NCBI GenBank assembly: GCA_038380795.1
Contig: CM076267.1
Coordinates: 10,523,501 to 10,587,500, forward strand
Source of the DNA: Pyrocephalus nanus
Lineage: Eukaryota; Chordata; Aves; Passeriformes; Tyrannidae
Direction of reading: 5' to 3'
Length of the DNA: 64,000 nt
Shown here: one piece after another, positions 1 through 12,290 of the stretch
How positions within the stretch are numbered: the first letter of the stretch is position 1
Layout: each line of letters opens with the position of its first letter
Notes under the pieces: generated by a model
What the model was told of the DNA's origin: nothing
The model's database searches: none
Seen by the model: the letters and a program-made list of their open reading frames with translations, nothing else
Position numbers and translations under genes: made by a program

Positions 1-1633
1 GGATCTGCCTCTGCTGCTGTTTTAGTGCTGACATTGTGGCTGTGGTGACCTCAGGGGGTGTATCTTGGACAGAGCCTGAGAGACCATCACAGAGGGAGTC
101 CTGGCTTTGAAATTTAACAGCTGATGTATGGGTGTCTCACCCCCAGCACCAGAGCAGTGCAGTTCCTCTGACCTCAACAGAGTTGCAGCATTCATGGTTT
201 TCAGTGGTGTGGGAGCAAAACTGGGCCTATATTCTTTTAAATGGTCTATTTAGCAGCTCTTTTCCATATGCAGTCTCCATGCCAGTGACAGGAGCTTCCT
301 GGAACTGACAGGAGACACAAAAGACCCTCTTCTCTAAACCACTGGACCTTAAGAATATTGAAAAGATGTTACAACAAGCCTCATAATACACCATTGTCAG
401 GCTCTCTCTGAAGATGCCTGCAGTGGCATCATACCTCTAAGCTTTCCAGAGGGGGTGTGATGACCCCACATGGAAAAAAATACAAGAGTAATGGTTTGGG
501 TGGCTGTGAGGAATTTCATAGTGCTACTTCCCCTGGCTGTAACTTGAAACCAGCTGGAGGCGTTTAGTGCTGACTGAACTCATATAAGAGGAAAGCAAAT
601 ATCTGAGCATGTATCATGCAGGTTTTTTAGGAAGAGACCTTGGCTTGTAAATCTGTGCATGTCTGGGTGCATCCTTCTCACAGAGAGGGAGTGGTGAAAG
701 AAGGTTTGCCTCATCTTCTTCTACACTTTCCTTTCTTCTTGCTACTTGTTTTCCTGTTCCTTTGCAACACAGCGATTTTCCACGTTGCTGTGAAAGTGTC
801 CGTGCTTGTGAGTGGAGTGAACACGTTTGAATGGAAGAGGATTTGTGAAGTCTGAGCTTCAGCATTCCTAGGGGAGTGGCAGGGTGTGCATTCTGTGCTC
901 CCTCAGCCCCGCTCAGGGATGTGCCATAGCAGTGTGGGGTGCCCTGGCAGGAGAGGCTGTGTGAGCCACCTCTGCATGGCTGGGAAAGCAGCGTTGAGTT
1001 GGATACTGGAGAACGAGACTGCCACAAACAAGTACGAAGTCGCTTACAGAAATATTTACTTAGTCCTTTCCTCTGTGGTTCCCTCTTGCTGTGCACTCAG
1101 GGCGGGTCACAGACAGCAGCAGCCCTGGGGACTCCTGTGCCTCAGGATGTGACCCCTCTTGGCGTCCCCAGCCCTCAGGAGCCGCCATTTTCTTTCCCTC
1201 ACTTCTGGTATCCGAGTGTTCTCCGGCTGGTGAGCTTTTTGGCGCCATGACAGGCTCTGGTGTGTAGCAATTTTTCCCACTTGGACTCTCCTGGTGCCAG
1301 AGCTGGTGGAAACCATCTAGGATTGACTTCGGGTGGCTCAAGGGCCCCTGTGCCACTTGTCCCTCAGGCCATTTCCCGATATGTTATGTGAGGGATGTGC
1401 CCAAAGGAATGGCTGTGGGATGGCAGTCAGTACTCGTGAGGGAATCCCCCCACGCTGAGGGGTGGGTGCCAAGGCAGGAGTGGTGCTGTGCAGGCTATTT
1501 GATCTGTGTTTTCCTCAAATGCTTCTAAACTCAATGAGTAGAAGTACTGCTCCCTAATTTTACATTAAAGTGTGCCTTTATTGAGTTCATCTCAGTTGAC
1601 TAGTAAAGTATTTAGTTTTCATCCAATCTGTTA

Positions 1634-1679
1634 CTTATCTGATATGGAACTCAGTTCTTATCTGATGTGGAACTCAGTT
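1634..1679. repeat. 23-bp tandem duplication
   Basis: Two adjacent 23-base copies (1634-1656 and 1657-1679) begin CTTATCTGAT and end GGAACTCAGTT. They differ at one base (A in the first copy, G in the second). The near identity suggests a recent local duplication by replication slippage. No function is implied. Confidence 0.9.
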
Positions 1680-1855
1680 ACATTCCTTTTCCAAGGTATT
1701 TCCAAGCTATAGCTATGGATGCTGGGGTCATCCTGGTTAGTCTGAGCAGAAGTGGGGTCTCTGTTCCTGACTGGACCATAGTGACAGCCAGAAAATAAGG
1801 TTATAAAAGTCAACTACTGGCATAACATTTTACCACCCAGGACAGTCAGAGATGG

Positions 1856-1877
1856 TCAGTAATCATTCAGTAATCAT
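1856..1877. repeat. 11-bp perfect tandem duplication
   Basis: The unit TCAGTAATCAT occurs twice back to back (1856-1866, 1867-1877) with no mismatch. It is a small slippage-type duplication in noncoding DNA. Confidence 0.9.
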
Positions 1878-3139
1878 TCTCCAGATAAAATATTCTCCAC
1901 ATGTGTGATATTGACTTTAAACCTCATGTAGTATCTTCTAACTGCGAACGCTTTGCCGCTTTTTTTGCTCTGTCTCAGAGGGTAAAAGCAAACAAAAGTG
2001 TGTAAATAAGTTTTAGTACTTGATGTTATATTGGGTTTATATTATGTTGTACTTTGCTTGACTGAGGTAACCCTCTCTGAACTTGCTGTGATGGTTCATC
2101 AGTGCGTGAGCTGTATATGGTCCCGTGTGGGTGACAGGCACCTGCATATTGCATTGGCAATGTATGGATATCGATACTGGAGAGGGAAATTGCAGTAATA
2201 GGCATACTCCTCACTAAATTAAAGAGAAGGAGGGAAATGTGTGATGTTTCATGTCTGTTCATGCCTGTCAGGTTTTCTGTGCTGAACAGAATTCACTGTA
2301 GAGCTTTCCAGTGCTATTTCCATTCTAGCTGCTTTTATTACAAGTGTAATGTTTTGAGATGGACTGTGTCAAGGACAGGAATAAGGGAACTTTGTCAAAC
2401 TTTATTTTTTTTTATCTGTGTGGCATAGAATTTTTTTCCTGAAGAACCAAAGAAAAATTATTTTTTTAAAACTAAGAGTAACAAGTTGATGAACTAAATT
2501 GAATCTCAAAACAAAGGATTTATTGTCTTGAAAACAAACTTTCTGTAATTGCATTTCTTGTGAGTTTTTTTTCTTCTGTGTAAGCTTATATTTCACTTAC
2601 AAGACAGGAAATACAACTTTGCTGATTACATTTTTTTAAAGCTATAAATAACTTACTGTCTTCAAAGATGGTATTCATTTTTGAAAATGCTTCTAAAGTA
2701 AAACTTTGGTGAATTAAAAATTAAATTGTGTGGGTAAAATAACTACTTATGAATGTCTGTGTACAGATGTTAAAGGTGCTTTCAGAGGGAAGGATGTTAT
2801 AAGAAAAGTTCTGGCATCTATAACTGGTCTAAATTGTTTTATTTCCTATTCTTTGCTGTTTGTATCTGTCCTTTTCCCACTCTCACCCCTGCCATGAGAG
2901 GTAATGAATATTTGTATTCTATCACCTTGCTTCTTTGCTGGGGTCATTGCTTATCCTCAGGAAGTGGTGTAATGTGTGGGAATGCTGCAGCCTATCTAAA
3001 AAACTAATAACATTAGACCTGACTCAGTGTTCCAGTGAGCCTGATATGGTGATGAGTTAACAGGAGAACCTTCAACAGCTGTTTTTTGAGAGCCACTTCT
3101 CTCCCTACCTCTCCAGTTTGCACAGCTCTTGTGTTAAGA

Positions 3140-4905
3140 ATATTAGAGGATGTGTACCTGTTTAGTCCTTTAAGTGTCTATTTATGGACCTGTTGTCCAG
3201 AGTTTGTTTAATCCCTTTTTGAACCCATGGACATCCTTTTGACTTCACAGCCTTGCGTGACAGCAAGTTCCAGAAGCTTGTAACCTCTGGGTAAACAAGT
3301 GGTTTCTATTTAAATGAGCTGATTGCTTGTTGCAGTGAGTAGAGAACAAGGTAGTCCTTGTTCTAGTTTTGTAAGAGTTCTGCACTTAACAGCTCATGAG
3401 TTTTTTATCATACCTGGTCATATCCACCCTCAACCTTCTCTCCAAACTGAAGAGTCGTAGCCTTTTAGTATGTCCATGTAAAGTGTCTGCTCCATTTCCA
3501 TTTAGTTGCCCTTTTTGTCAACTTGCTGTGTCCTGCTTGGTATGTGGAGAGCAAATAATAATACTCAAGTTGTGGGAGTGCTCAGGTTGTGTAAGGTTGC
3601 AGAAATGCCTCATCTTGTTCTCTTTTCAAAGATTCTGATGATGTTTCTGGCTTTCCTGACTGCTATTGAACACTGTACTGAGAATTTGAGAGAACTGTCA
3701 GGGACAGTTCCAGCTTCTGAGTAGGAATAGAATTGATATTGCCTTGAGGAATTACTACACTGACACCTATCTGCCAACTTTTTTTCCCAATCTGATAGTT
3801 TTGTCATTGATTGATGGACATACTGAGTAACACCAGTCCCAGGGGTGATCCCAGGAACTGCACTGCTGATTCCTCTCCATCTTAAGAAGCCTGCTAAGCT
3901 CCACCCTTTGCTTCCTTATTATTTCTGTTTGAACACTGTTATGTTCTGTATTCATTACTGTGAATGAAGTTGAACTTGCCAGAGTGTGGTTTCCAGGTTC
4001 TCCTACACAGCCCTTCCCATAGCTGAGAGTTGTGCAGGCAGGATTTGCAAGTCCTCAAGTACTGGCCAGAGCCAGGATAGCTCTGGCTTACACACCTTGG
4101 CTAGTGGTTCTTAAATTCATATTTGAATTTCTTCAGAACTTGTGTGAACATTGTTCTGTCCCAGTGATTTATTAACATCTAGTTTCCTTGTTTGGTCTGG
4201 TATTTCCTGATTTTACTTCAGATTGGTCTGGCTTCTCTGCCAGATTTACAACAAAGGGTGCAATGGATGTAGAAAACTCCCCAAAGATTTCAGCAGTAAA
4301 GACTGACAGAACGATTTCACTGAGCTTCTCTTCTGCAACTGCATTATCCCCATCTCTCCTTATTACACCTCTGTCATCCAGCAGCTGGACTGCTTTCCTA
4401 GCTGGCTTCCTGTCCTTGATGTATTTCAAGAGCTGTTTACTAGCACAGTGCTCTTTGTTTGCAGGCAATTTTTGGATCGTCTTTTAGCCCTCTTAATTTC
4501 CTGCTTATGTTTTACGTACCATGTTTTATGGGCTTCCCTGTCTTTACTTAAGCAATCCATTTTCTAAGGGGTGACCTATGCCCTGCAATACTCTCCTAAC
4601 TCTCCCTGAGGCTTCCTGCTTTTTGAACTGCTCCCTTTTAGCATCCCCTTTCTTTAATGGCACATCCTTACATCTTTCTCTTTCTTAAAATTAAATAACT
4701 ATACACTGGGTTTGTTTGGTGGCCCTTATATCAGTGCTGTTCTTTGTGTTGCTTAACAAGTAGCCTTCCTGTAGTTTTCTCTGTTTTGGGTGGTACCCTG
4801 CACTTAGAAGTTTCTTTTCCACTGGAGAACTCTATATCTTGAAAAATGCTTGGCATTATATCATCCCTTTTTTTCTTCTAGGGGCTAATACTGAATATTC
4901 CTAAA
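3140..4905 (-). mobile_element. Decayed CR1-like LINE, 3' part including ORF2 remnants
   Basis: Read on the minus strand, this stretch follows the layout of ancient amniote CR1 LINEs for about 1.7 kb. The + strand keeps recognisable pieces in the expected order: a 3' portion with 'TTTAATCCCTTTTTGAACCC' near 3210, a segment like 'CTCAACCTTCTCTCCAAACT' near 3430, 'GGGTGATCCCAGGAACTGCA' near 3844, and the pre-reverse-transcriptase region at 4172-4468. The minus-strand frame over 4172-4468 still reads LLKYIKDRKPARKAVQLLDD, followed by a gap and then KLSEIVLSVFTAE, which matches the conserved linker before the CR1 reverse transcriptase (family pattern: KYI..K.......LLD..G, then ...FFASVFT). Many frameshifts and stops elsewhere show it is dead. 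CR1 elements move by target-primed reverse transcription using ORF2 endonuclease and reverse transcriptase. Divergence suggests an insertion older than modern birds. Both ends are approximate. Confidence 0.85.
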
Positions 4906-7623
4906 CATCCCCATGTGTTGTTGGCACACAGCAGCTGTTAGTATTGTAACACTCTGTGGAAGCCACCTATTAAAACTGAGGGGCACAAGCTGGGCATGAA
5001 ACCATTCTGGGTGCTAATGGAGCTGGATGTGTTATTACCTTGTTATTACCTATGTGCAGTGATGATTAAAACTTTGCACTCCTGAAATCCTGGGCTGGAT
5101 TATGTATAAAATTCAAAACCTGTGCGCTTAAAACATCTGACAGGAAGGTAGCCTTGCTTTTCCAGTTTTGCAGACATGAAAAAAAAACCTGAAGGAGAAT
5201 ATTCTGTGGTTACGTGAGAGGTCTCTGTGGACATGTTTACAAGAGCTGAAGCGTGTTTATACTTATTTCTGTGCAGTTACTGGAAGATTGTCATTCCATA
5301 AAGCACATGCATGCAGTTGCAGGAGTAGTACAGATGTTTACTCTCTAAAGGTGCTCTTAAAAGGGCTGGTTTTACAGATGCAATCCAGCATTGAAACGAG
5401 ATATGCAAACAAGATATTGTTGTTTAATATTGCTTAGCTTGTTGAAGCTAATGCTAAGTAATAAAACCTGGACAGGTGAATAACCCCAGTACTGTGTTCT
5501 CTTTGCCCTGTATCACTGAAGTTATATGCATTCTTTCTACTGGGAGCACAAGATTGGAGTGTTTGTTGGGGTTTTGTTTGGGTTGCTTTTATTTTGTTTT
5601 TACTGAGGCACATCCTGTCCCCTGTTATAGCTGTCCTTGCACTCTGTAAATAGATACACCTAAATTTGCAGAGCTTGTCTGTTTGAGCCTTTCCTTAACC
5701 AGTGAATGCTGGACCAATCTTACTTCAAATCTAGCTGTGTGTCTGTGCTTTGTTCTTGAAAGACTTGGATTCAAGCCTACTACATATCTTCCCTGACCAG
5801 AAAGCTGCTGGAAGTGAACATGCTGTGTCTGGGTGATGACTTTACTGATGAGTTGCAGAAGTGCCCCATCATATGATGAGCTAAATAATGAAGTCGAGTT
5901 GTGTACTTTGAGAGTTACTGCAAAAAGAATGAAAGTGAAATTGAGCAGAGCTCATCAAAGCTGGCTGAAATAACATCTGTGGTGAAAACCTGGACCTCAT
6001 CACTTCACTGTGATACGTGCAAGGGAAATGATGTCAAGTGAAACAGTTGCTTGTCACAGAGAGGAACTGGACTCCACCATTCAGAGCACTTCTTACAGTC
6101 CTGTATCTGCTAATCCGATCTTGGGTGATTTCTTATCAAATGAAATTTCAGTGGCTGTCAGGATCTTTTGCAGTTCTTGGCTTCTGTTGGTATTGTTCTT
6201 AGTGCCATGTTTTGGAAGGATTTTCCTTATTATCTAGGTATAATTTTCTACTTTGTGGATGGAATGGTGTGTTTAGGCAGCTACTCCAGCCAGACTTCAC
6301 CAGTTTGATATTTAGGCATCAATAATTTCAACAGTGTAAGAATTCATCTTGTTGTAACTGTACAATACGTTCCTTGATCTGAATTATTTGCAGGGCCCTC
6401 TACTAGAATGCCTTTCAAATGGTTTGGTCAAATACGTAGTTCTTACCACTTTCATCACTAGGTTTCAAAACACTTTACAAGGAAGTATCAGAAGGAGAGG
6501 AGTTTGGAACGATTTCTCCAAGGCCTGAAAAAAGGTAAGCAAGGTGAATCTTCTGTTTCCACGTCTGAAGGCAAAGTTGTCTCGTTCTTACTGAAGTCAG
6601 TTTAGGAGGTCACTAAACAAAACTTGTGAGTGAATACGCTTGCACTACTGATAATGCAGGCTTAGTCTGGATTTAGCTTAGTGCACGGGAGGGAAAAACA
6701 ACAACAATGTCACTTAGAAATGCAAATGTAGCTATGAGAATATTTAGGTATTATTAAATATTTAAGTTCTTACCTTTAAACTGTATGCTTCACATGCAGA
6801 ATTTCTGCAGCTCAATAGAGAATTTTTAGGGGGTGAATTTTTTTAGCCTAATTCACTGTGAGTCTCTAATATAATATTTTTTCCCTATACTTTCAAATTA
6901 ATATTAGTTCTATTGGTTCAGCTGGATTAATTAGCTCAAAAATACGTAATAGAAGGAAGCCTAAGTAATATTTTCTTCCAAATAAAGAATCAACCTCTGA
7001 TAACTGTACCTTAATTCTGACTTCTTATCCATATCTGTTGCATTTCATCTGCAGATCACAAAGGTTTTTAGGTGCTTATAAACTGGACATGAAGCTATTA
7101 CTAGCTACTTTTGCAAGTTTGTAGCCTAAAAAATAAAGAAAGAAGGATAAAAATTACCCCTTAAACTTAGTACATGGGTTCCCTATACCTTGCCCCTTTG
7201 AGATGAAGTTATTCACTCCCATCTTCAAATGAGAGAGTTTAAACATGCTTTATAGGAAGACTGCTCTGCAAAATTTCCAGACTTATAAGAGACAGAAAGA
7301 CTTCTAGAAACTAAAAAAAAAATGAACTTGCTAGGAAAAATAAAAAGTTTTGAACTCTTTGACAAATACTGAAACTTGTGAAAACAAAGCCTGACTTTCG
7401 GTTCAGTGTCAGAATTTGATGCTGTGATTTTGAACAGCTCTGGTTAGCTTAAATTCAGAACAAGATCTAAGTGCTCTCTTTTGTGTTATGGAGTTACACA
7501 GAACAACAATTATGTTCTGCCAGCCCTCTGTGAAAACACAGAGTAAAGCCTCATCACTGCCCCTGAAGAGTTTTGTCCAAGATGATGAAAAGCTGCTTGC
7601 TTCGAGTGCAGAGATTTTTATGC

Positions 7624-7637
7624 ATATATATATATAT
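7624..7637. repeat. (AT)7 dinucleotide run
   Basis: Seven AT units occur in a row, followed by a T-rich stretch. It is a short microsatellite. Confidence 0.9.
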
Positions 7638-10600
7638 TTAATTTTTTCAATGTATTGAGACGATAAAGCTGGGTATTTGTGATTTGTTTGTTTTTCTAAT
7701 CTAGGGAGATTTGCTTTTACTCTGCTGCTGGTAAGAAGGGTGTTTCTTTTCAGTTGTGCTATAATGTACTTAATAACTTGTTAAAACACCTCTCTCAGAA
7801 AACCTTGTGGTTTCTTTTCTTTTGAGAAAGAAAGATAGGAGAGCAAAACCACATGTAACACCTTCCCCCATCTCCCCCACCATTTGTTATCTTTCTTCAT
7901 GCTTTAGAAGAAAGGCAACGTCAAATTCAGATTTCTGCAGCTTCAGTTTTCCACCCCTGGGTTTTGGTCTATCTCTCAGATAACTCCCCCTCTGAAAGGA
8001 CTGTTATGTGTGATAAGAAACCTTGTAACCATCTTAAACTGAACTTTGTATGGTTTTGGGTTATAATGCGTGCAATGTATATATTTATATTTTATAATCT
8101 ATTTTTCCCCAGTCTCCAAATCGTTGTCATGCCCCATTTAATTCTCTCCAGACTTTTTCAGTGCCCTTTTAAGGGTTTATCTGGGTAACTTTACTGTCAA
8201 GGCAGAAGCCTGTGGCTCTTCCTGGCTCATGTGAGGGAACTTGAATTTGCTTCAGTGAGGGGAAAGACAATTTCCATTATGGGTTTGTGCATCAAACTGA
8301 GAGGCCTTGCTTGGGCTTCGAGGTTCTTAGAAATTGTAAATTTAAACCAAACACTGGGGAAAAAAATGTTAATGCTGTATGTTCTTTAAAGAAAAAAAGG
8401 GGAAAACCAAAGGAGAGGAAGATCTAACTAGGCCCTGGGGATCGATCTTGACTGTGCCTTATTACCACAGCTTTATCCTTTCCAGTTCTTAAAGATGCTG
8501 TCAGTATTGAACTCCAATGACCTGATTAATGCATTGGAAGGGTGCCTATAGATTGTGGTATTGATATTGTTTCCATATGGCTTCCTGGCAGGCAGATTGG
8601 CAACAAGATGTCCTCTTTGTGGTGATGAGGAGGAAGAGTGTGGATTTTTTACTTTTTAGTTTTATGGAGCTTGTCTCAGCAAATAAATACCAGTCATTGG
8701 GTCAGTCGGTCTGAAAAACAGTAGCCTTGTGGTAAGCTGAATTCTGTAGATTTATTGGAGTCTATAGAGTAATACAGGAAAAGGATATGATATCTATATT
8801 GCTTGCAGACACTTAAAAGCCCTGTAATACCTGTTCCTCCTTCAGTCAGCAGGGAGTTGTCTTTTGAAGCTGCATGTATCCTGTGCACATGAAATCTATG
8901 GGATAATCCCAGACGTGTTTCTTGGGGCAAATACTGGATTTCACAGGACTTGTTTCAGAGAATCGAGCTCAGTCAATGCAGCAGGCAGCAGCTGTTAAAA
9001 ATTCTTCACCACTGCTTAGAATTTTCTTCTTGTATTTTGTCCTTCAACCAGGCAGCACTGACCAGGCTCAATACAGATGTGGAAGAGTTAAACTGAATTA
9101 CTGACAGTATCCAGTGGGTCAAACTGTCCCTGACTGAACTGTCCCTTTTTGACAGCAGTGTAGTGTCCTACCCACTTTTCTGTGCCAACAAGAAATAGCT
9201 TTTTTTCGGTGACTGTGTTTTGTTTGCATGATGGCCACATGTGCAGCTGGTTTGATTTAACCCATGAGACTGAAATGGTTTCTGAAGTGACTTCTTATTT
9301 TTATTGTTAAAGGAAAGATTAACCTCCAATCTCCTTTTCCTTACGAGGGGATTTCTTCCATGTATCAATACATAAAGTGCAGACTTGTTGGGCAGAAGAA
9401 TCAGCTGGGAGACTGGGAGTGTCACAGTGCGGTTCCTCCTTTGGATCTGATTCCTTTCAGTCCTAGGAAAACGTTTCATTTCTCTGAAGGGAAAAGAGCC
9501 AGATCTAGTGGGAAGTCCCTGTCCTAATAAACTGAAAACTTACTTTCTTTCTTGGTGGGATATGCAAGCTGTGCTGTCTCACCATCACTAACTTGTTTCA
9601 AAACCAGTTCAACTGTGCCTAGAAGAGCTGTTCTTTGGGCAGCTGTGTTCATTTGTTTTGTGCATCATAGCTTACAAGGAATGAGACAGAAAATTCCCTG
9701 GATTTTTTCATCCACCTTCACACTTGATTCTATGTACAGACATGCTGGGGCAGTATTTTCTTCCTTTCTTATCTACTGATCTCTTTTAATGTCAGAAGTG
9801 ATCAAGGTGGAATGAGATGATGTGTTTTGCTGACCTCAGGACCCCACATGTCACCAGTGGCTTGTGAGAAAGTGCTTTATAGGAAGGTGGATGCTGTAGC
9901 TCTAATCTATTATTGCACATATTTTGACATATAACCTTGAGAGACCACTGTGCTGTTGGACATCCAGGGCTAGAAGAGGAGGAGATAACAAACTGCTATA
10001 GGAATAAAAGCCTTGGCCAAAGTTTCAAGCCTTAATAAAAGTTTTTGTTGTGAGGAAGCTCTGAAATTGCAGTGATTCTGAGCCAGGTCATGCTATAAAT
10101 CTGAGATGTTAGAGACAACTTGTTCGTAATGTTCTCTGAGATTTCTTACAGAAAATGTGGTTCTTATTGCAATGTGCCTCCTCATTCCAGGAGGACTGGC
10201 AGCTGGTTCTGCTGCTGCTTGCATCAACAATGCTGTAAACCCCGTTTTCTCTCTTAATCATCAAATTAATGTTCTCCTAGACCATGAAATAGAGCCTTCC
10301 ACTTAGACATGGGTTTAATGGTGGGTTCAAAGCTGCTACAGCCTCTAGGCTGGTAGGGTACAGTGTAGCAGGGAGAGGCTCGTGGTTTTGGCAAAGCTCC
10401 CCTTCTCTCCTTCATTTAAATTGAGTTTGTGACCTGTGCTTCATCAGCTTCACTCCTGAGTCCTACTTCCTTCTTTCTACAGGCAGGTCATCAAAAATCC
10501 CGCAGGAATTTGAAATGATGGATACAGGACACAACGTGAGAAAGACAACTCCTTCTGCCATAGTTCTAAACCAGCTAAATCCCCAATGCATGATTTGTGT

Positions 10601-12272
10601 CTCGTGTGTATCTGGCCAAATGTCTCATGCAGTAATTAATGGCAACTGTCTGGTGATCAGTCTGTAGTGGAAGGATCATAAAAGCTTTCCGTGAGAAAGC
10701 TTTCAAGGAAAACCAGTGTTCCAAATTCATTTCACCACTTCAGTTGTCTCTTGAGGACACACAGCAGCCTGAGGAATACAGAAGCAACCAAAGTGTTGCT
10801 CTAGTTTGGATTACAAAATCAAATTAATGGGGACAGAAAATACACATCAATGTCATGGGTGTCTTCCATAGGAGAAGAAATTACTCCGAAATGGGTTCAT
10901 TGCTATAGTTGCTTGAGAGGGGTAGGGAGTGTCTTGGCTTAGTCCATCTAAACCAAGGAAATCTGAAATAGAGATTTATGTTCCCAGCATAAAACTTAAA
11001 TCTTAAAACTGTGGGCAGGGAGGGAGGAAGGGAAGTGTATCCAGTGGTATAAGGCTAAAGGCAAATTGCCCAGATCTGCCCTCAGAAATGTAAGCACAAC
11101 TTTCTGTGATTTCAGAGAGAACTTCAAGACATAATGAAAGGACAGTGTGGGACACAGAGGTATCCAACTCCAGCACTGCCCTTTCAGGAAATGAGACCCA
11201 GTGGTTCAAGAGGGCCTGTCCAGCCTTATTTGCAATAGCTGTGCCCTACAACCTCTGTCATACTCTGACAATTCAGTGAAATTAGGCTTCTTTAGTTCAT
11301 GGGAAGCTGCTCCTCTGCCATATTGGTAGCATTCTTCTGGTTTCTAACCTAAATATATTCACTGTTCATTTCCCACCCATGACTTTTATGTCTCTGGTTA
11401 TCCCAGCCTTTTTGTTACTCAGAATTGTATTATTTAGGTATTTTTCTGTTTGGTTTGGGTGGTTTGGTATCAGTTAACAGTATGCTATCAAGAGTGGGGC
11501 TAAAACCCAAAAGAGGGGTGTTCAACATGAGAAACAAAATGAACCTGGAGTGTCTGTACATGTGGGAGTTACAGTGAAAGGTGAGCTGTGGCAAGAAATT
11601 AAGTTAGCACAGTGCTTCCTAGTTCCTCATTTTATACCCCAGCTTTCAAATCCCTGAAAGTCAGCAGTGTGTTTAGTCCTCTCCTTGGCTGCATCATAAA
11701 CTTGTTCCTCAGTAAACCAAAACTAGCTGTGCAACATATTATTTAAAATCCACTACTGCAATGTGTCATGTTTTACACCTCACAGAAGCTGTTAGGTGGT
11801 ATATTATGGAGGGGTAAGAAAACACAATTCTGCAGCATCAGCACATGAAAGAAACTGGTTTGCTATGAGGTTCTTAAGAGCTGTTCTGATTTCCACTTGA
11901 AATAGTAACTGAGCCCCAGCAAGTATTGAATGTGAATGGTGCTGCCTCCATCAGACAGTTCGCTCCATGAAAGCCTAGAAATAATGCATAGATTTAATGA
12001 AGGGGAATGTTTGAATTGTATAATTTCTTCCAGTTGCACCTTTTTTTTTTAAAGCCTCTTTGTACATACAGTTGCTTTGTCAAAGTGGAAGTCAATAAGG
12101 AGGGGATTTATTAATTCTCTGTTGTGAAACTCATTTGCAAAGCTAATAACAATTTCCTTTGTATTTAAACTAGTCCATCTGGGAACTCTGACAGCTACAA
12201 CATGTCTCAGGCTACTGTGCTGCTGTATCTCCTGCTTCCTCAGCCAACCCAGAATGCCTAAGGTAGTAAGAG

Positions 12273-12290
12273 AATAAAATAAAATAAAAT
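12273..12290. repeat. (AAAAT)n short tandem repeat
   Basis: About three and a half copies of an AAAAT-type pentamer. It resembles the A-rich simple repeats that arise from slippage, and no retroelement body is recognised next to it. Confidence 0.85.

Larger units (their letters stand above)
1..3139. other. Noncoding DNA, unassigned (intron or intergenic)
   Basis: No gene is recognisable here. The first 1.4 kb is somewhat richer in G and C than the rest, and overlapping open frames of 70-160 codons occur on both strands between about 610 and 1360. They share no domain, signal peptide or known motif, and overlapping frames on both strands are what chance gives in a stop-poor stretch. From 1.5 kb the sequence becomes AT-rich, with T- and A-runs around 2400-2650. 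Two short tandem duplications are listed separately. If the MYLK leader exon lies outside the window, this is MYLK intron. Confidence 0.6.

Noticed and set aside
614..1096. 160-codon open frame on the minus strand
   Set aside because: It overlaps several open frames on both strands in a moderately GC-rich stretch. The product is low in conserved features (many S, Q, K and R residues) and has no recognisable domain.
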